A stretch of DNA of 64,000 nucleotides from an uncultured Bacteroidales bacterium. GTDB taxonomy: Bacteria > Bacteroidota > Bacteroidia > Bacteroidales > UBA932. Positions 1 to 10,245 of the stretch are shown piece after piece. Location of the stretch: the NCBI GenBank assembly GCA_949297365.1, contig CASFSL010000003.1:1-64000 (forward strand). Direction: 5' to 3'. Below the pieces are notes generated by a model that saw only the letters and a program-made list of their open reading frames with translations, was not told the DNA's origin and searched no databases. The position numbers and the translations under genes are program-made. Every line of letters starts with the position of its first letter. Position 1 is the first letter of the stretch.

Positions 1-2123
1 ACCCATCCTTCGGGAGCGGGCAGAAGAGCCCTGCGGGAAAGCCTCATCTTGCCGGTCTTCTGGTCGATCTCGAGGAGCTTGACATCCACCTCGTCACCTA
101 CCTGAAGCACATCCTCCACCTTGTCGACCTTCTTGTAGTCGAGCTCGGAAATGTGCAGCAGACCTTCCTTGCCGGGCAGGATCTCCACGAAGGCACCGAA
201 TTCGAGTATCGATACGACCTTGCCATGATAGGTCTCGCCGACCTCGGGCACAGTGGTGATGGCCTTGATGCGTGCCAGAGCGGCATCCATCGAATCCTTG
301 TTCTCGCCGAAGATATCGATGATACCCTTGTCACCTTCCTCAGTGATGGTGATGGTGGTACCGGTAGTCTTCTGGATATCCTGGATAACCTTGCCGCCGG
401 TGCCGATAACGGCTCCGATAAACTCGGAAGGAATGGTAATCTGAACGATACGGGGTACGTTGGGACGGTAATCGGCGCGGGGCTCGGAGATGGTCTTGAG
501 CATCTCGCCCATGATGTGCGCACGTCCTTCCTTGGCCTGGGCAAGAGCCTGCTCGAGAACCTCATAGGGAAGGCCGTCCACCTTGATATCCATCTGGGTG
601 GCGGTAATTCCGTCCTTGGTTCCGGTCACCTTGAAGTCCATGTCTCCGAGGTGGTCCTCGTCACCGAGAATATCGGAGAGCACCACGAACTTGCCTGTCT
701 TCTCATCGGAGATAAGACCCATGGCGATACCTGCTACGGGCTTCTTGATCTTCACGCCGCAGTCCATCAGTGCCAGTGTACCGGCGCAGACTGTAGCCAT
801 GGATGAAGAGCCGTTGGACTCGAGGATGTCGGACACCACGCGGACGGCATAGGGATTCTCCTCACCTACGGGCACTACGGGCTTCAGGGCCCTCCATGCC
901 AGGTTGCCGTGGCCTATCTCCCTGCGGCCCACACCTCTCTGGGGCTTAGCCTCGCCGGTGGCGAAGGGAGGGAAGTTGTAGTGCAGCACGAACTGCTGGG
1001 TGTCCTGTACCAGTACCTCGTCGAGCTCCTTCATGTCCATCTTGGTACCGAGGGTGACAGTCGACAGGGACTGGGTCTCACCACGGGTGAAAATGGCCGA
1101 GCCGTGCGCTCCGGGCAGATAGCCCACCTCGCACCAGATAGGGCGGATCTCAGTGGTGCTGCGGCCGTCGAGGCGCACACCCTCGTCTATGATCATGCGG
1201 CGCATGGCTTCTTTCTCCACTGCACCGTAATATCTTGCCACCATCATCTCCTTCTCCTCTCTCTCCTCCTCGGGGATGGTCTCCATGAACTCCTCCTTCA
1301 AGGCATCGAAAGCATCCTCACGCTCATGCTTTGCCAGACCGCTCTTGGCGATGGCGTAGCACTTGTCATAGCAGTAGTCATGAACAGCCTTGCGCAGGTC
1401 CTCGTCATTGACCTCGTGGCAGTAAGCCTTCTTCTCCCCCTTGCCTGTCTCCTCCATCAGCTCCTTCTGGGCGCGGCACTGGCCCTTGATGGCCTCGTGG
1501 GCACACTTGATGGCCTCGAGCATCTCGGCCTCGCTCACCTCGTTCATCTCGCCCTCCACCATCATGATATTCTCTTCGGTGGCGGCTACTATCAGGTCTA
1601 TGTCAGCATCCTTTACGATGTCGAAAGTAGGGTTGATCACGAACTTGCCGCCGATGCGGGCCACTCTTACCTCCGAGATGGGTCCGTGCCAGGGTATGTC
1701 GCTCACTGCCAGTGCGGCGGAAGCGGCCAGTCCTGCATAGGAATCAGGCATGTTCTGCTTGTCAGCTGAAATCAGGAGCACGTTTACAAACACCTCGGCA
1801 TGGAAATCATCCGGGAAGAGGGGACGCAGAGCCCTGTCCACCAGTCTGGCCACCAGGATTTCCGAATCCGAAGCGCGGCCCTCCCTCTTGAGGAATCCGC
1901 CGGGATAGCGGCCTGCAGCAGCATATTTTTCCTTGTACTCCACCGACAGAGGCATGAAATCAACATCCTCCTTGGCATCCTTTGCACATGTGACTGTAGC
2001 CAGCAGCATGGTACCGCCGACCTTTACGACTACCGAACCGGCTGCCTGCTTGGCGAGTTTGCCGGTCTCGATCTCAATGATCGTTCCATCACCCATTGTG
2101 ATGGTCTTCTTAACTATATTCAT
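1..2123 (-). CDS. pnp: polyribonucleotide nucleotidyltransferase (PNPase), 3' end off window
   Basis: Phosphorolytic 3'-5' exoribonuclease of mRNA decay. The minus-strand frame opens with [14 protein letters not shown] and stays open to the left edge, giving about 707 codons. Two RNase PH domains are visible, the first with [10 protein letters not shown] and the second with FTRGETQSL and [20 protein letters not shown] segment follows ([16 protein letters not shown]), then an S1 domain ([26 protein letters not shown]). The family is usually 700-760 residues, so only the tail is missing. It lies directly downstream of rpsO, the classic arrangement, with a terminator-like hairpin between them. 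No promoter of the TAnnTTTG type is obvious in the 108-bp gap, so read-through from rpsO is likely. Confidence 0.97.
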   Translation of the reverse strand, partial: MNIVKKTITMGDGTIIEIETGKLAKQAAGSVVVKVGGTMLLATVTCAKDAKEDVDFMPLSVEYKEKYAAAGRYPGGFLKREGRASDSEILVARLVDRALRPLFPDDFHAEVFVNVLLISADKQNMPDSYAGLAASAALAVSDIPWHGPISEVRVARIGGKFVINPTFDIVKDADIDLIVAATEENIMMVEGEMNEVSEAEMLEAIKCAHEAIKGQCRAQKELMEETGKGEKKAYCHEVNDEDLRKAVHDYCYDKCYAIAKSGLAKHEREDAFDALKEEFMETIPEEEREEKEMMVARYYGAVEKEAMRRMIIDEGVRLDGRSTTEIRPIWCEVGYLPGAHGSAIFTRGETQSLSTVTLGTKMDMKELDEVLVQDTQQFVLHYNFPPFATGEAKPQRGVGRREIGHGNLAWRALKPVVPVGEENPYAVRVVSDILESNGSSSMATVCAGTLALMDCGVKIKKPVAGIAMGLISDEKTGKFVVLSDILGDEDHLGDMDFKVTGTKDGITATQMDIKVDGLPYEVLEQALAQAKEGRAHIMGEMLKTISEPRADYRPNVPRIVQITIPSEFIGAVIGTGGKVIQDIQKTTGTTITITEEGDKGIIDIFGENKDSMDAALARIKAITTVPEVGETYHGKVVSILEFGAFVEILPGKEGLLHISELDYKKVDKVEDVLQVGDEVDVKLLEIDQKTGKMRLSRRALLPAPEGW

Positions 2124-2173
2124 ATTGTCCTTAAATTGTGTCTGCCTTATGAGAGCCGGTCACAGCTACTAAG

Positions 2174-2207
2174 AAAAAGGGGCTGCCCAGTCTGTCTTGA
2201 CAACCCC
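2174..2207 (-). terminator. hairpin with T-run between rpsO and pnp
   Basis: On the minus strand GGGGTTG and CAGCCCC form a 7-bp stem (one G-T pair) around a 15-base loop. The run TTTTT follows. It sits between the rpsO stop and the pnp start, so it probably makes pnp expression depend on read-through. Confidence 0.7.
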
Positions 2208-2231
2208 GTTTCTCTTACGATGCCAAAGCCG

Positions 2232-2507
2232 TTACTTACGTAAGTTGAGCGCTTTGACAATCTCTCTGTATCTCTCAATATCTTTGGCCTTCAGGTAGTC
2301 GAGGAGGCGGCGCCTCTTACCTACAAGACGGAGCAGGGCACGCTGGGTGCCGAAGTCCTTCTTGTTGTTGCGAAGGTGTTCTGTCAGATGAGCGATACGG
2401 TAGGAAAATAGAGCAATCTGACTCTCAGCCGAGCCGGTGTCCGTATTAGACTTCCCGTATTTAGCGAAAATCTCTTGCTTCTTGTCTGCTGCAAGATACT
2501 CTGCCAT
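2232..2507 (-). CDS. rpsO: 30S ribosomal protein S15
   Basis: Small-subunit protein that binds 16S rRNA in the central domain early in assembly. It is 91 residues, near the usual 89. The S15 signature is clear: GSAESQIALFSYRIAHLTEHL followed by KKDFGTQRALLRLVGKRRRLLDYL. The start MAEYLAADKK is favoured by the family length and by a TATCTTTG promoter element about 57 bp upstream. The neighbour pnp follows on the same strand. Confidence 0.98.
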   Translation of the reverse strand: MAEYLAADKKQEIFAKYGKSNTDTGSAESQIALFSYRIAHLTEHLRNNKKDFGTQRALLRLVGKRRRLLDYLKAKDIERYREIVKALNLRK

Positions 2508-2563
2508 AAACCTTTAAAGTGTTAAAATATTAAAAATTACGTTTACCCCGAAAATCGGGACTG

Positions 2564-2571
2564 CAAAGATA
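2564..2571 (-). promoter_or_regulatory. -7 promoter element of rpsO
   Basis: TATCTTTG on the minus strand matches the Bacteroidota -7 consensus TAnnTTTG and leaves a leader of roughly 50 bases before rpsO. Confidence 0.65.
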
Positions 2572-2587
2572 TGCAATTAAAATCAAA

Positions 2588-2627
2588 TTCCGCTACTTTT
2601 GCAGACAATTTTATTTCAATCTTTTAC
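2588..2627. repeat. 40-bp direct repeat, copy A, at the 3' end of the NVEALA cassette
   Basis: 37 of 40 bases match 4551..4590 in the same orientation, and the two copies start 1,963 bp apart. The copy contains TACTTTTG, a plus-strand -7 promoter motif, and overlaps the stop codon of the thioredoxin-like gene. From here the motif would drive transcription antisense to the cassette. Confidence 0.85.
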
Positions 2628-3175
2628 AAAGAGTCCACTGCCCTGATGAACAGATTCCACAGACTGTTTGAAAACAACGGATTGCCCACAAACACCGGCC
2701 TGCCGTCAGCATCCGTGAGAAAATAATGAAACCTGTTGTCATCAGGAACAAAATCATTCAATTCCATAAATGTTCCCTGCACGTCCACCAATACGGGCCA
2801 CTTGAATGCTTTTCTCCTGAGAAGTTCCATTATCTCCTGGACCTGCTCCTGAGACGGCGAGAAAATGACCTCCACATCAAAATTACGGCGGGTCTCGGCC
2901 AGGCGGTATAAGGTATCCAGTCCTTCCAACCTGTCTATTCGGCAACTGCCGCATTCTTCCGGCCCGTAAAATATGACAAACTTCGCCTTTGCAATACAGT
3001 CCGGTCTATAAACGGATACATGGCCGCCGTCAACCGACAGACATCCTTCCGGCAAAACAAACTGAGCCTCTGACATTTTTCTAAGCACTTTGTCAGTTGT
3101 ATTCAGTCCGCATGTGTTCAGTGCCACAGCACATAACAAGATTGCAGCCGAATGCTTTACAAATCTCAAATCCAT
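2624..3175 (-). CDS. thioredoxin-fold secreted protein of an NVEALA cassette
   Basis: 183 residues. A hydrophobic N-terminus (residues about 8-20, ending ALNTC) suggests export, perhaps as a lipoprotein although the lipobox is not ideal. The core VIFYGPEECGSCR resembles the beta strand and CxxC of thioredoxin-like folds, followed by a helix and later YFLTDADGRPVFVGNPL, as in TlpA-like proteins. The usual cis-Pro segment is not obvious. The start overlaps the end of the propeller gene by 10 bases, so the two are probably translationally coupled. A periplasmic thiol or redox role linked to the Cys-rich NVEALA peptide is an inference; the exact substrate is unknown. Confidence 0.7.
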   Translation of the reverse strand: MDLRFVKHSAAILLCAVALNTCGLNTTDKVLRKMSEAQFVLPEGCLSVDGGHVSVYRPDCIAKAKFVIFYGPEECGSCRIDRLEGLDTLYRLAETRRNFDVEVIFSPSQEQVQEIMELLRRKAFKWPVLVDVQGTFMELNDFVPDDNRFHYFLTDADGRPVFVGNPLFSNSLWNLFIRAVDSL

Positions 3176-4188
3176 GGCGAAAGGTCGTAAATGCGGAAGC
3201 CGTCATAGTCATATCCGGCGAACACGGCTTCCTTCGTGTCTGGATTCAGCAGAAAGCACTTGTTCTCTCCTTGTAGCTCCAGCACCGTCTCCAGTTCCAG
3301 CCTGCCATTGAAAATCAGCAGCTTGTCACTATCTGTATACACATCGCGCACGGCATCATAATGCCAATACAGCAGCACAAAACGGTCTCCGGCCACAGCT
3401 GCGCCTGCGAACGAACATTCGTCTCCGACATTTGCCTGGTAGATGAGCTGGTCCGGCTTTTTCTCCACGTACACCTTCTTCACCAGCCGTCCGTCACGCA
3501 CATCGTGAAGCCACAGCACTGGATGCATCAGGTCATATATCAGCACCTTGGAGGAGTCGCCGCTGAACACCTCACCTGTCTGGACAGGCGGCGAATACAT
3601 AAGCTGTCCCTCTATCGCCTCATTCAGATCCTCATCCCACCCCTGAAGCCATACCGTACTGTCCGAGCCGTCTTCGCAAAAATAATACCTGTTGTTAAAA
3701 GCACTGCACAGCCAACGACCGTCTCCGAGCGGATATGCCGCCCGCATCATCGTCGGAAACGACTTCAGCAGCGTAACGTCCACACCGTAATCATGCAGGC
3801 AGACATCCATCCGCGACACTGTCCCCCTTTCCCAATCCAGGGCATAAAAAGACAACGTGTCGTCAGTCTGAGAAATGAATCCTCCGTACTCATGTCCGAG
3901 GAACTCACCCGGCCCGTTGCCTATCCTGCCCAGTTTCGCAAGCGGACGGCACTGCCCGTCCATCAGCAGGAACACGCACTCATTCCGCCACAAATCCCCG
4001 ACAATAAAATCCCCCGCCATCGCGATAGGCGCAAGACTGCCCGAATACATATACTCGTCCCCCTCCAGCACACGGACCGGGGTCAGTTCCACGGCATCGG
4101 GCAGCCTCTTCAGCACAGTCACGTTACCATCATCCCGGCAACTTAAAAGCACTAACGAGAATGCAATTGTCAATAGTACTTTTCTCAT
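3166..4188 (-). CDS. six-bladed beta-propeller lipoprotein (BF2992-like)
   Basis: About 340 residues. The signal peptide has a clear lipobox (LLSC near residue 17), giving a surface or periplasmic lipoprotein. Features of the Bacteroidales propeller family are seen: LGRIGNGPGEFLG near residue 90, then repeated blade-like strands ending with DYDGFRIYDLSPW. The ATG at 4188 shares one base with the TGA of the upstream peptide gene (TGATG), a strong sign of translational coupling; a GTG one codon earlier is the alternative start. The family is widespread next to NVEALA peptides, but its ligand is not known. Two further relatives lie at 51050 and 54701. Confidence 0.75.
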   Translation of the reverse strand: MRKVLLTIAFSLVLLSCRDDGNVTVLKRLPDAVELTPVRVLEGDEYMYSGSLAPIAMAGDFIVGDLWRNECVFLLMDGQCRPLAKLGRIGNGPGEFLGHEYGGFISQTDDTLSFYALDWERGTVSRMDVCLHDYGVDVTLLKSFPTMMRAAYPLGDGRWLCSAFNNRYYFCEDGSDSTVWLQGWDEDLNEAIEGQLMYSPPVQTGEVFSGDSSKVLIYDLMHPVLWLHDVRDGRLVKKVYVEKKPDQLIYQANVGDECSFAGAAVAGDRFVLLYWHYDAVRDVYTDSDKLLIFNGRLELETVLELQGENKCFLLNPDTKEAVFAGYDYDGFRIYDLSPWI

Positions 4189-4496
4189 CACGGGCGCACT
4201 GTTCCTGGACCTGGTATTAAATAATCATCACCCTTATCCGATCCACTACTAACAACACAGTGACTTGAAGTCCCTTTTGCTAGCCCTGGTGTCCATTCAC
4301 ATGGCCCGCATTTATAAAAATGATAATTCCCATTATCCTTGCACTGCGAGAAACACTCAACGATGTTCCCGCCGCTGGCCTGCTCGTTCAATGCCGCAGC
4401 ATTTGCTGAAAAGAAGTCCTCCTCGGATTTTGCACTGGCTGTCGAGAGCAGCGTCACAACCGCTGCCGATACGACTAAATAGATAATTTTTTTCAT
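4188..4496 (-). CDS. NVEALA-type small secreted Cys-rich peptide
   Basis: 102 residues. The N-terminal signal peptide (about residues 1-23) is followed by EEDFFSANAAALNE, a close variant of the FFxxNVEALA motif that names the family. The mature part has five cysteines, arranged as CFSQC, CGPC and a lone C, and ends with a Gly/Pro-rich tail. It is the first gene of a three-gene coupled cassette with a propeller lipoprotein and a thioredoxin-fold protein. Members are known only as small exported Bacteroidales proteins of unknown role. CGPC is also the thioredoxin active-site motif, which may be coincidence in so short a protein. Confidence 0.75.
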   Translation of the reverse strand: MKKIIYLVVSAAVVTLLSTASAKSEEDFFSANAAALNEQASGGNIVECFSQCKDNGNYHFYKCGPCEWTPGLAKGTSSHCVVSSGSDKGDDYLIPGPGTVRP

Positions 4497-4550
4497 TTCG
4501 TTTTATTTTTATTGGTTTATGACCTCACAATATAATAAAAATAAATCAGT

Positions 4551-4590
4551 TTCCGCTACTTTTGCAGATAATTTTATTTCAAGATTTTAC
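4551..4590. repeat. 40-bp direct repeat, copy B, upstream of the YgjP-like gene
   Basis: Partner of 2588..2627 with three mismatches. Here TACTTTTG (4557..4564) is correctly placed as the -7 promoter element of the metallopeptidase gene that begins at 4592, so this is probably the original, functional copy. Confidence 0.85.
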
Positions 4591-4591
4591 G

Positions 4592-5197
4592 ATGATGGCG
4601 GATGCGGCCCGGAAGAAGATAATTCAGGTTCCCGGAATAGGGGAAGTGCTGCTGGTCAAGCGGCCTGGCACAGCGAGGCTGCGCATAAGCGTGTCGCCAC
4701 GCCGGGGAGTCGTGGTCTCGATGCCATGGATGCTGCCGTACGCTATCGCAGAGAAGTTCCTTCTGTCCAAGCGGCAGTGGGTCGCGGATGCTTTGGAACG
4801 ACAGGCCGGACAGATGCACAGAGCCGCTGAGAGCGGAAGGACAGCCACCGTTCCTGACGATCCTGCAGAACTGGAAAGAATGCGCGAAGCGGCCCGCGCG
4901 GCACTCGTTCCCAAACTGCTGTCGGCCGCAGCAAGGTACGGATTTCCCTTCAAGGGCCGGGTAGCCATAAAGAACAACGTGTCCAACTGGGGGTCATGCT
5001 CCTCGAAGGGCAATATCAACCTCAACATGCGCCTGATTCTCCTCCCGGAGCATCTGCAGGACTACGTCATACTGCACGAACTCTGCCACCTCCGTTACCC
5101 GGACCACGGCCCGGCCTTCCACGCCCTGCTGGACTCCCTGCTCGGCGGCCGGGAGACAACATTCAGCCGCGAACTCAACGAATGGAAAATCCGCTGA
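4592..5197 (+). CDS. YgjP/SprT-like zinc metallopeptidase (M48-related, DUF45)
   Basis: About 201 residues. The C-terminal half carries the family signature: NWGSCSSKGNINLN, then the zinc site HELCHLRYPDHGPAFH with the HExxH histidines and a third His downstream. The N-terminal half has the beta-rich segment KRPGTARLRISVSPRRG typical of YgjP-like proteins. ATG ATG occurs at 4592 and 4595; an in-frame TTG at 4562 lies inside the promoter element and is rejected. Cytoplasmic; the substrate in Bacteroidota is not established. It is probably monocistronic and faces a convergent barrel gene only 6 bases away. Confidence 0.85.
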   Translation: MMADAARKKIIQVPGIGEVLLVKRPGTARLRISVSPRRGVVVSMPWMLPYAIAEKFLLSKRQWVADALERQAGQMHRAAESGRTATVPDDPAELERMREAARAALVPKLLSAAARYGFPFKGRVAIKNNVSNWGSCSSKGNINLNMRLILLPEHLQDYVILHELCHLRYPDHGPAFHALLDSLLGGRETTFSRELNEWKIR

Positions 5198-5203
5198 TCC
5201 TTA

Positions 5204-5887
5204 TCAGAAGCGGTAGCCGATACCGGCAGTAAGTCCGCCATACATAGAACCGTACTCAATACGGCCATACAGTTTTCTGCCGACGGTAAGACCTATCAGA
5301 CACAGATCCGGCATAAACACAGCTTTCGTCACAAAGTCTCCCTGACCAGCCGAATCGTAAGAAAAAGCATTTGTATGGACTATACCGACACCGGCCCCGA
5401 CAGCCGAATACATCCTCACCCACTTGCGGTTCAGCCAGTAGAACCTCACCTTGACCGTCACGGATGTCATGTGGAACTTCTCCGTATACGCATACAGTTT
5501 TGTATCCTCGTACCTCATCGGCATCCTGTAATCCGAATAGTTGACTGCCGCTCCCACATTGAGCCAGCTCAGAAAATTGTATCCGTATTCGGCACGGAGA
5601 TTCGGAATCATCTTCATCTTTCCGAACCGCTCTACTGCGGCAGCCGGTTTCACGCCGCTACCGTCGTCCGTCAAGGCATCCTCCAATATATTGGCAAGTC
5701 CTGCAAGTCCGTTCAACATACCCATATAGCCATACATCAGATATGCAGTCGGGAAACCCACACTGACATCCACCTCATGCGTACCGGTATAATCGACCCA
5801 CTTGGGATGATGATCTGACTCAGACTGCGAGAACAAAGGAAGAGTGGCTGAAACTGCCAGAAAAAGAAGCGCATACAATTTTTTCAT
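5204..5887 (-). CDS. small outer-membrane beta-barrel protein
   Basis: 227 residues with a signal peptide (MKKLYALLFLAVSATLPLFS). Alternating aromatic/polar strands follow, and the C-terminus GGLTAGIGYRF ends in aromatic-x-Phe as expected for a Bam-inserted barrel. The segment VRFYWLNRKWVRMYSAVGAGVG resembles VRFVWVHTNLVRLYSGIGLGVS in the protein at 38070, so the two are paralogues. No specific porin or enzyme family is recognised. The single gene is convergent with the YgjP-like gene and divergent from the thiamine operon. Confidence 0.65.
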   Translation of the reverse strand: MKKLYALLFLAVSATLPLFSQSESDHHPKWVDYTGTHEVDVSVGFPTAYLMYGYMGMLNGLAGLANILEDALTDDGSGVKPAAAVERFGKMKMIPNLRAEYGYNFLSWLNVGAAVNYSDYRMPMRYEDTKLYAYTEKFHMTSVTVKVRFYWLNRKWVRMYSAVGAGVGIVHTNAFSYDSAGQGDFVTKAVFMPDLCLIGLTVGRKLYGRIEYGSMYGGLTAGIGYRF

Positions 5888-5952
5888 ATATTCTTAAGGT
5901 TAATAAACTTCAACAAATTTAACAAAACAAATTTAACAAAACAAATATCGCT

Positions 5953-5960
5953 TATCTTTG
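5953..5960 (+). promoter_or_regulatory. -7 promoter element of the thiamine operon
   Basis: TATCTTTG lies just before the TPP riboswitch. The preceding A-rich stretch contains two tandem copies of AAATTTAACAAAAC. Confidence 0.7.
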
Positions 5961-5969
5961 CAACAGGAA

Positions 5970-6056
5970 AAGAGGGGTGCCTCACGAGGCGTTGCCCGGA
6001 GGCTGAGATTACACCCGTCGAACCTGATACGGTCAGTACCGTCGTAGGGACTTTTC
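5970..6056 (+). promoter_or_regulatory. TPP riboswitch (THI element)
   Basis: The conserved elements appear in order: GGGGTGCC, GGCTGAGATTACACCC, then GAACCTGATACGGTCAG TACCGTCGTAGGGA. It binds thiamine diphosphate and should repress the downstream thiE-thiC-THI4 operon when the cofactor is plentiful. About 60 bases separate it from the thiE start. Confidence 0.95.
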
Positions 6057-6118
6057 GAGTGCAAGGCTCTTCCGCCGCACATCTGCGGCATCTCTCCGTT
6101 CCGGATAATTTTTGAGAA

Positions 6119-6763
6119 ATGAGCTTTCAAGTACAGTTTATCACCCATTTCACGGAGACCATCTCCTACCTGGACTCCGTGCGTATCGCCCTCGAAGGGG
6201 GGTGCCGCTGGATACAGCTGCGCATGAAACACGCAACGGAGGCAGAGGTGCGGGAGACCGCCGGGAAGGCCCTGCCTCTCTGCAGGCAGTACGGCGCGAC
6301 GCTTATCCTGGACGACCACGTGGAGCTGGTCCGGGAGACCGGAGCCGACGGGGTACACTTAGGACTGACCGACATGCCGGTGGCCGAGGCCAGGAAGATT
6401 TTACCCAAGGAACAATATATAATAGGAGGCACCGCGAATACCCTCGACGACATCCGCCTGCACGCCCGGGCGGGAGCGGACTACATCGGCTGCGGCCCGC
6501 TGCGCTTCACCACGACGAAAGACAAAGACAAACTGGCCCCCGTCTTGGGCATAGACGGCTACCGTAGGCTGATGGACGGGATGCGGCTGGAGGGCATAAC
6601 CCTGCCGGTGGTGGGCATCGGAGGCGTCACGGTGGAGGACATCCCCGCGCTGGCCAGAGCCGGGCTGAGCGGCATTGCCCTGAGCGGCAGCATCCTGCGG
6701 GCAGACAACCCCGTAGAGGAGATGAGGAGGGTCATGGCTGCCGCCTCGGTGACATTGGAATGA
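6119..6763 (+). CDS. thiE: thiamine phosphate synthase
   Basis: Joins hydroxymethylpyrimidine diphosphate with thiazole phosphate (or its carboxylate tautomer) to make thiamine phosphate. 214 residues, the usual length. The TIM-barrel signatures are WIQLRMKHA near the N-terminus, LILDDHVEL, DGVHLGLTDM, DYIGCGPLRFTTTK (phosphate and substrate loop) and PVVGIGGVTVEDI. First gene after the TPP riboswitch. A second, more divergent ThiE relative lies at 10239, and this copy looks like the orthodox enzyme. Confidence 0.93.
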   Translation: MSFQVQFITHFTETISYLDSVRIALEGGCRWIQLRMKHATEAEVRETAGKALPLCRQYGATLILDDHVELVRETGADGVHLGLTDMPVAEARKILPKEQYIIGGTANTLDDIRLHARAGADYIGCGPLRFTTTKDKDKLAPVLGIDGYRRLMDGMRLEGITLPVVGIGGVTVEDIPALARAGLSGIALSGSILRADNPVEEMRRVMAAASVTLE

Positions 6764-6785
6764 GAGCACATCTGAAAGAAAATAA

Positions 6786-8531
<1,746 letters not shown>

Positions 8532-8544
8532 ATTATATACCACA

Positions 8545-9318
8545 ATGATTGAGACAAAAGTTTCCAGAGGTATCATCAGTACCTATTTCGACAAACTCCA
8601 GGACTGCCTCGAGCTGGATGCCGCCATCGTGGGCGGAGGTCCCTCGGGCATAGTGGCCGCCTACTACCTGGCCAAGGCAGGGCTCAAGGTGGCCCAGTTC
8701 GACCGCAAGCTGGCTCCCGGCGGAGGCATGTGGGGCGGTGCCATGATGTTCAACCAGATCGTAATCCAGGAGGAGGCCATGCACATCGTGCGCGACTTCG
8801 AGATCAACCATACTCCCTACGGGGACGGTCTCTACACCATGGACTCGGTCGAGAGCACCTCTTCCCTGCTCTATCACGCCGTACACGCCGGGGCGCACAT
8901 CTTCAACTGCTACTCGGTAGAGGACGTGATCTTCAAGGACGGCAAGGTCAGCGGAGTGGTGGTCAACTGGACTCCCGTGCTCCGCGAGGGCCTGCACGTG
9001 GACCCGCTGAACATCATGGCCAAGGTCGTAGTGGACGGCACCGGCCATGACAGCGAGATAGCCGCCACCGTCGCCCGCAAGAACGGCATCCGCCTGGCCA
9101 CCGAGACCGGCGGGGTCATCGGAGAACGCTCTCTCGATGTAACCTCCGGAGAACAGGAAGTCGTAAACGGCACCAAGGAGATCTTCCCCGGCCTCTACGT
9201 CTGCGGTATGGCTGCCTCCGCCGTCTCCGGCACGCCCCGCATGGGTCCCATCTTCGGCGGTATGCTCCTCTCCGGCAAGAAAGTCGCCGACGAGATCATC
9301 GCCCGACTTAAGAAGTAA
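8545..9318 (+). CDS. sulfide-dependent adenosine diphosphate thiazole synthase (THI4 family)
   Basis: Makes the thiazole precursor from NAD and glycine. 257 residues from MIETKVSRGI. The FAD/NAD-binding N-terminus reads AAIVGGGPSGIVAAYYLAK, followed by APGGGMWGGAM as in THI4 proteins. At the position of the yeast sulfur-donating Cys205 the motif is EGLHVDP, with His at about residue 151. This matches the archaeal-type enzymes that use free sulfide and turn over repeatedly. An in-frame upstream extension to 8383 lies wholly inside thiC and is rejected. It replaces ThiG/ThiH/ThiS in this operon. Confidence 0.93.
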   Translation: MIETKVSRGIISTYFDKLQDCLELDAAIVGGGPSGIVAAYYLAKAGLKVAQFDRKLAPGGGMWGGAMMFNQIVIQEEAMHIVRDFEINHTPYGDGLYTMDSVESTSSLLYHAVHAGAHIFNCYSVEDVIFKDGKVSGVVVNWTPVLREGLHVDPLNIMAKVVVDGTGHDSEIAATVARKNGIRLATETGGVIGERSLDVTSGEQEVVNGTKEIFPGLYVCGMAASAVSGTPRMGPIFGGMLLSGKKVADEIIARLKK

Positions 9319-9338
9319 CCTAGAATTATTATACAGAA

Positions 9339-9375
9339 AAATCCCGGAGCAGACACTGAATCTGTTCCGGGATTT
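9339..9375 (+). terminator. terminator hairpin after the thiamine operon
   Basis: AAATCCCGGAGCAGA pairs with TCTGTTCCGGGATTT around a 7-base loop, with one mismatch in a 15-bp stem. The T-run is short, and the hairpin may work in both directions. Confidence 0.8.
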
Positions 9376-9459
9376 ATCGTTACGTACACTACTGGAGAGC
9401 AGCCATTCCTCCGATAAAAGCGGATAATATGTAAATTTAGCGAATTATCAACAGCGAAA

Positions 9460-9491
9460 TTTGCATTGGTGATTCAGCAGGGGTATTTTTG
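9460..9491 (+). promoter_or_regulatory. -33/-7 promoter of the lipoprotein gene
   Basis: TTTG (9460..9463), a 20-base spacer, then TATTTTTG (9484..9491): a near-ideal Bacteroidota sigma-ABfr promoter 28 bases before the start codon. Confidence 0.7.
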
Positions 9492-9519
9492 AACCGGCAT
9501 TAAATATCGATTAAGACTT

Positions 9520-10245
9520 ATGAGAAAATCTGTTTTTTATCTATGCGCCGCAATCGCGGCCGCAACAGTTATCGCAGGATGCAGCAAGAGCTCTCCGGAG
9601 ACAGAAGGAAACGAACCCACACCGCCGTCTACAGAAGACTCCACCACTACCGCCATGACCTTGGAGGACTGGTGCGGAACATATGAGGTTCAGTGTACAA
9701 AGACCATTGTCTTCACTCATTCTGAGACCGGGAACAATATCTACGAGCTGGTGGACGAGCCTCAGACATTTGAGATAACCATATCCATGACCGGAACATC
9801 AGAGGCCGACAGCACGGTCGAATTTACAGGCTGGAGCGCCCTTGATTTTACTGAGGAATTCACAATCTATCCGGGTCTCATGAAACTGACCCCCGAAGGC
9901 AGTCTCAAAATACTGGCAAACGGGAGGACTGAGGAAAAAGACGTATTCGGATTCAGCCAGTCATGGCTCACATACGCACAACTGGAGGGAGTGCAGGGAT
10001 ACGAGGACGGAGACATCGAGGTGGTAAACAACTTTCCCTACGCATTCGAGATAATAAATGACGGCACATCCATCACATCAAAGAGCGCAGTAGGCTATCT
10101 GAATGAAGAGCATACAGCAAAAGCGACAGTCGTAGGCATGGAAGTTGTCGGATACGACCCCAACGGTCAGATATACTACTACAATATATTCCAGTCAGTA
10201 CTGAAAATTCCGGCAGGAGAATTCACTTTCACGAAGATTCAATAG
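9520..10245 (+). CDS. hypothetical lipoprotein
   Basis: 241 residues. The signal peptide has the lipobox VIAGC (Cys near residue 21), followed by an acidic Ser/Thr/Pro-rich spacer (about residues 22-48) of the kind seen in Bacteroidota surface lipoproteins. The rest alternates beta-prone segments with no recognised motif and ends GEFTFTKIQ. It has its own promoter and is monocistronic. The last 7 bases overlap the end of the convergent ThiE-like gene. No function can be assigned. Confidence 0.7.
   Translation: MRKSVFYLCAAIAAATVIAGCSKSSPETEGNEPTPPSTEDSTTTAMTLEDWCGTYEVQCTKTIVFTHSETGNNIYELVDEPQTFEITISMTGTSEADSTVEFTGWSALDFTEEFTIYPGLMKLTPEGSLKILANGRTEEKDVFGFSQSWLTYAQLEGVQGYEDGDIEVVNNFPYAFEIINDGTSITSKSAVGYLNEEHTAKATVVGMEVVGYDPNGQIYYYNIFQSVLKIPAGEFTFTKIQ

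Noticed and set aside
153-1769. Long open frames on the plus strand across pnp
   Set aside because: They are antisense to the clear PNPase reading frame and show no domain of their own.
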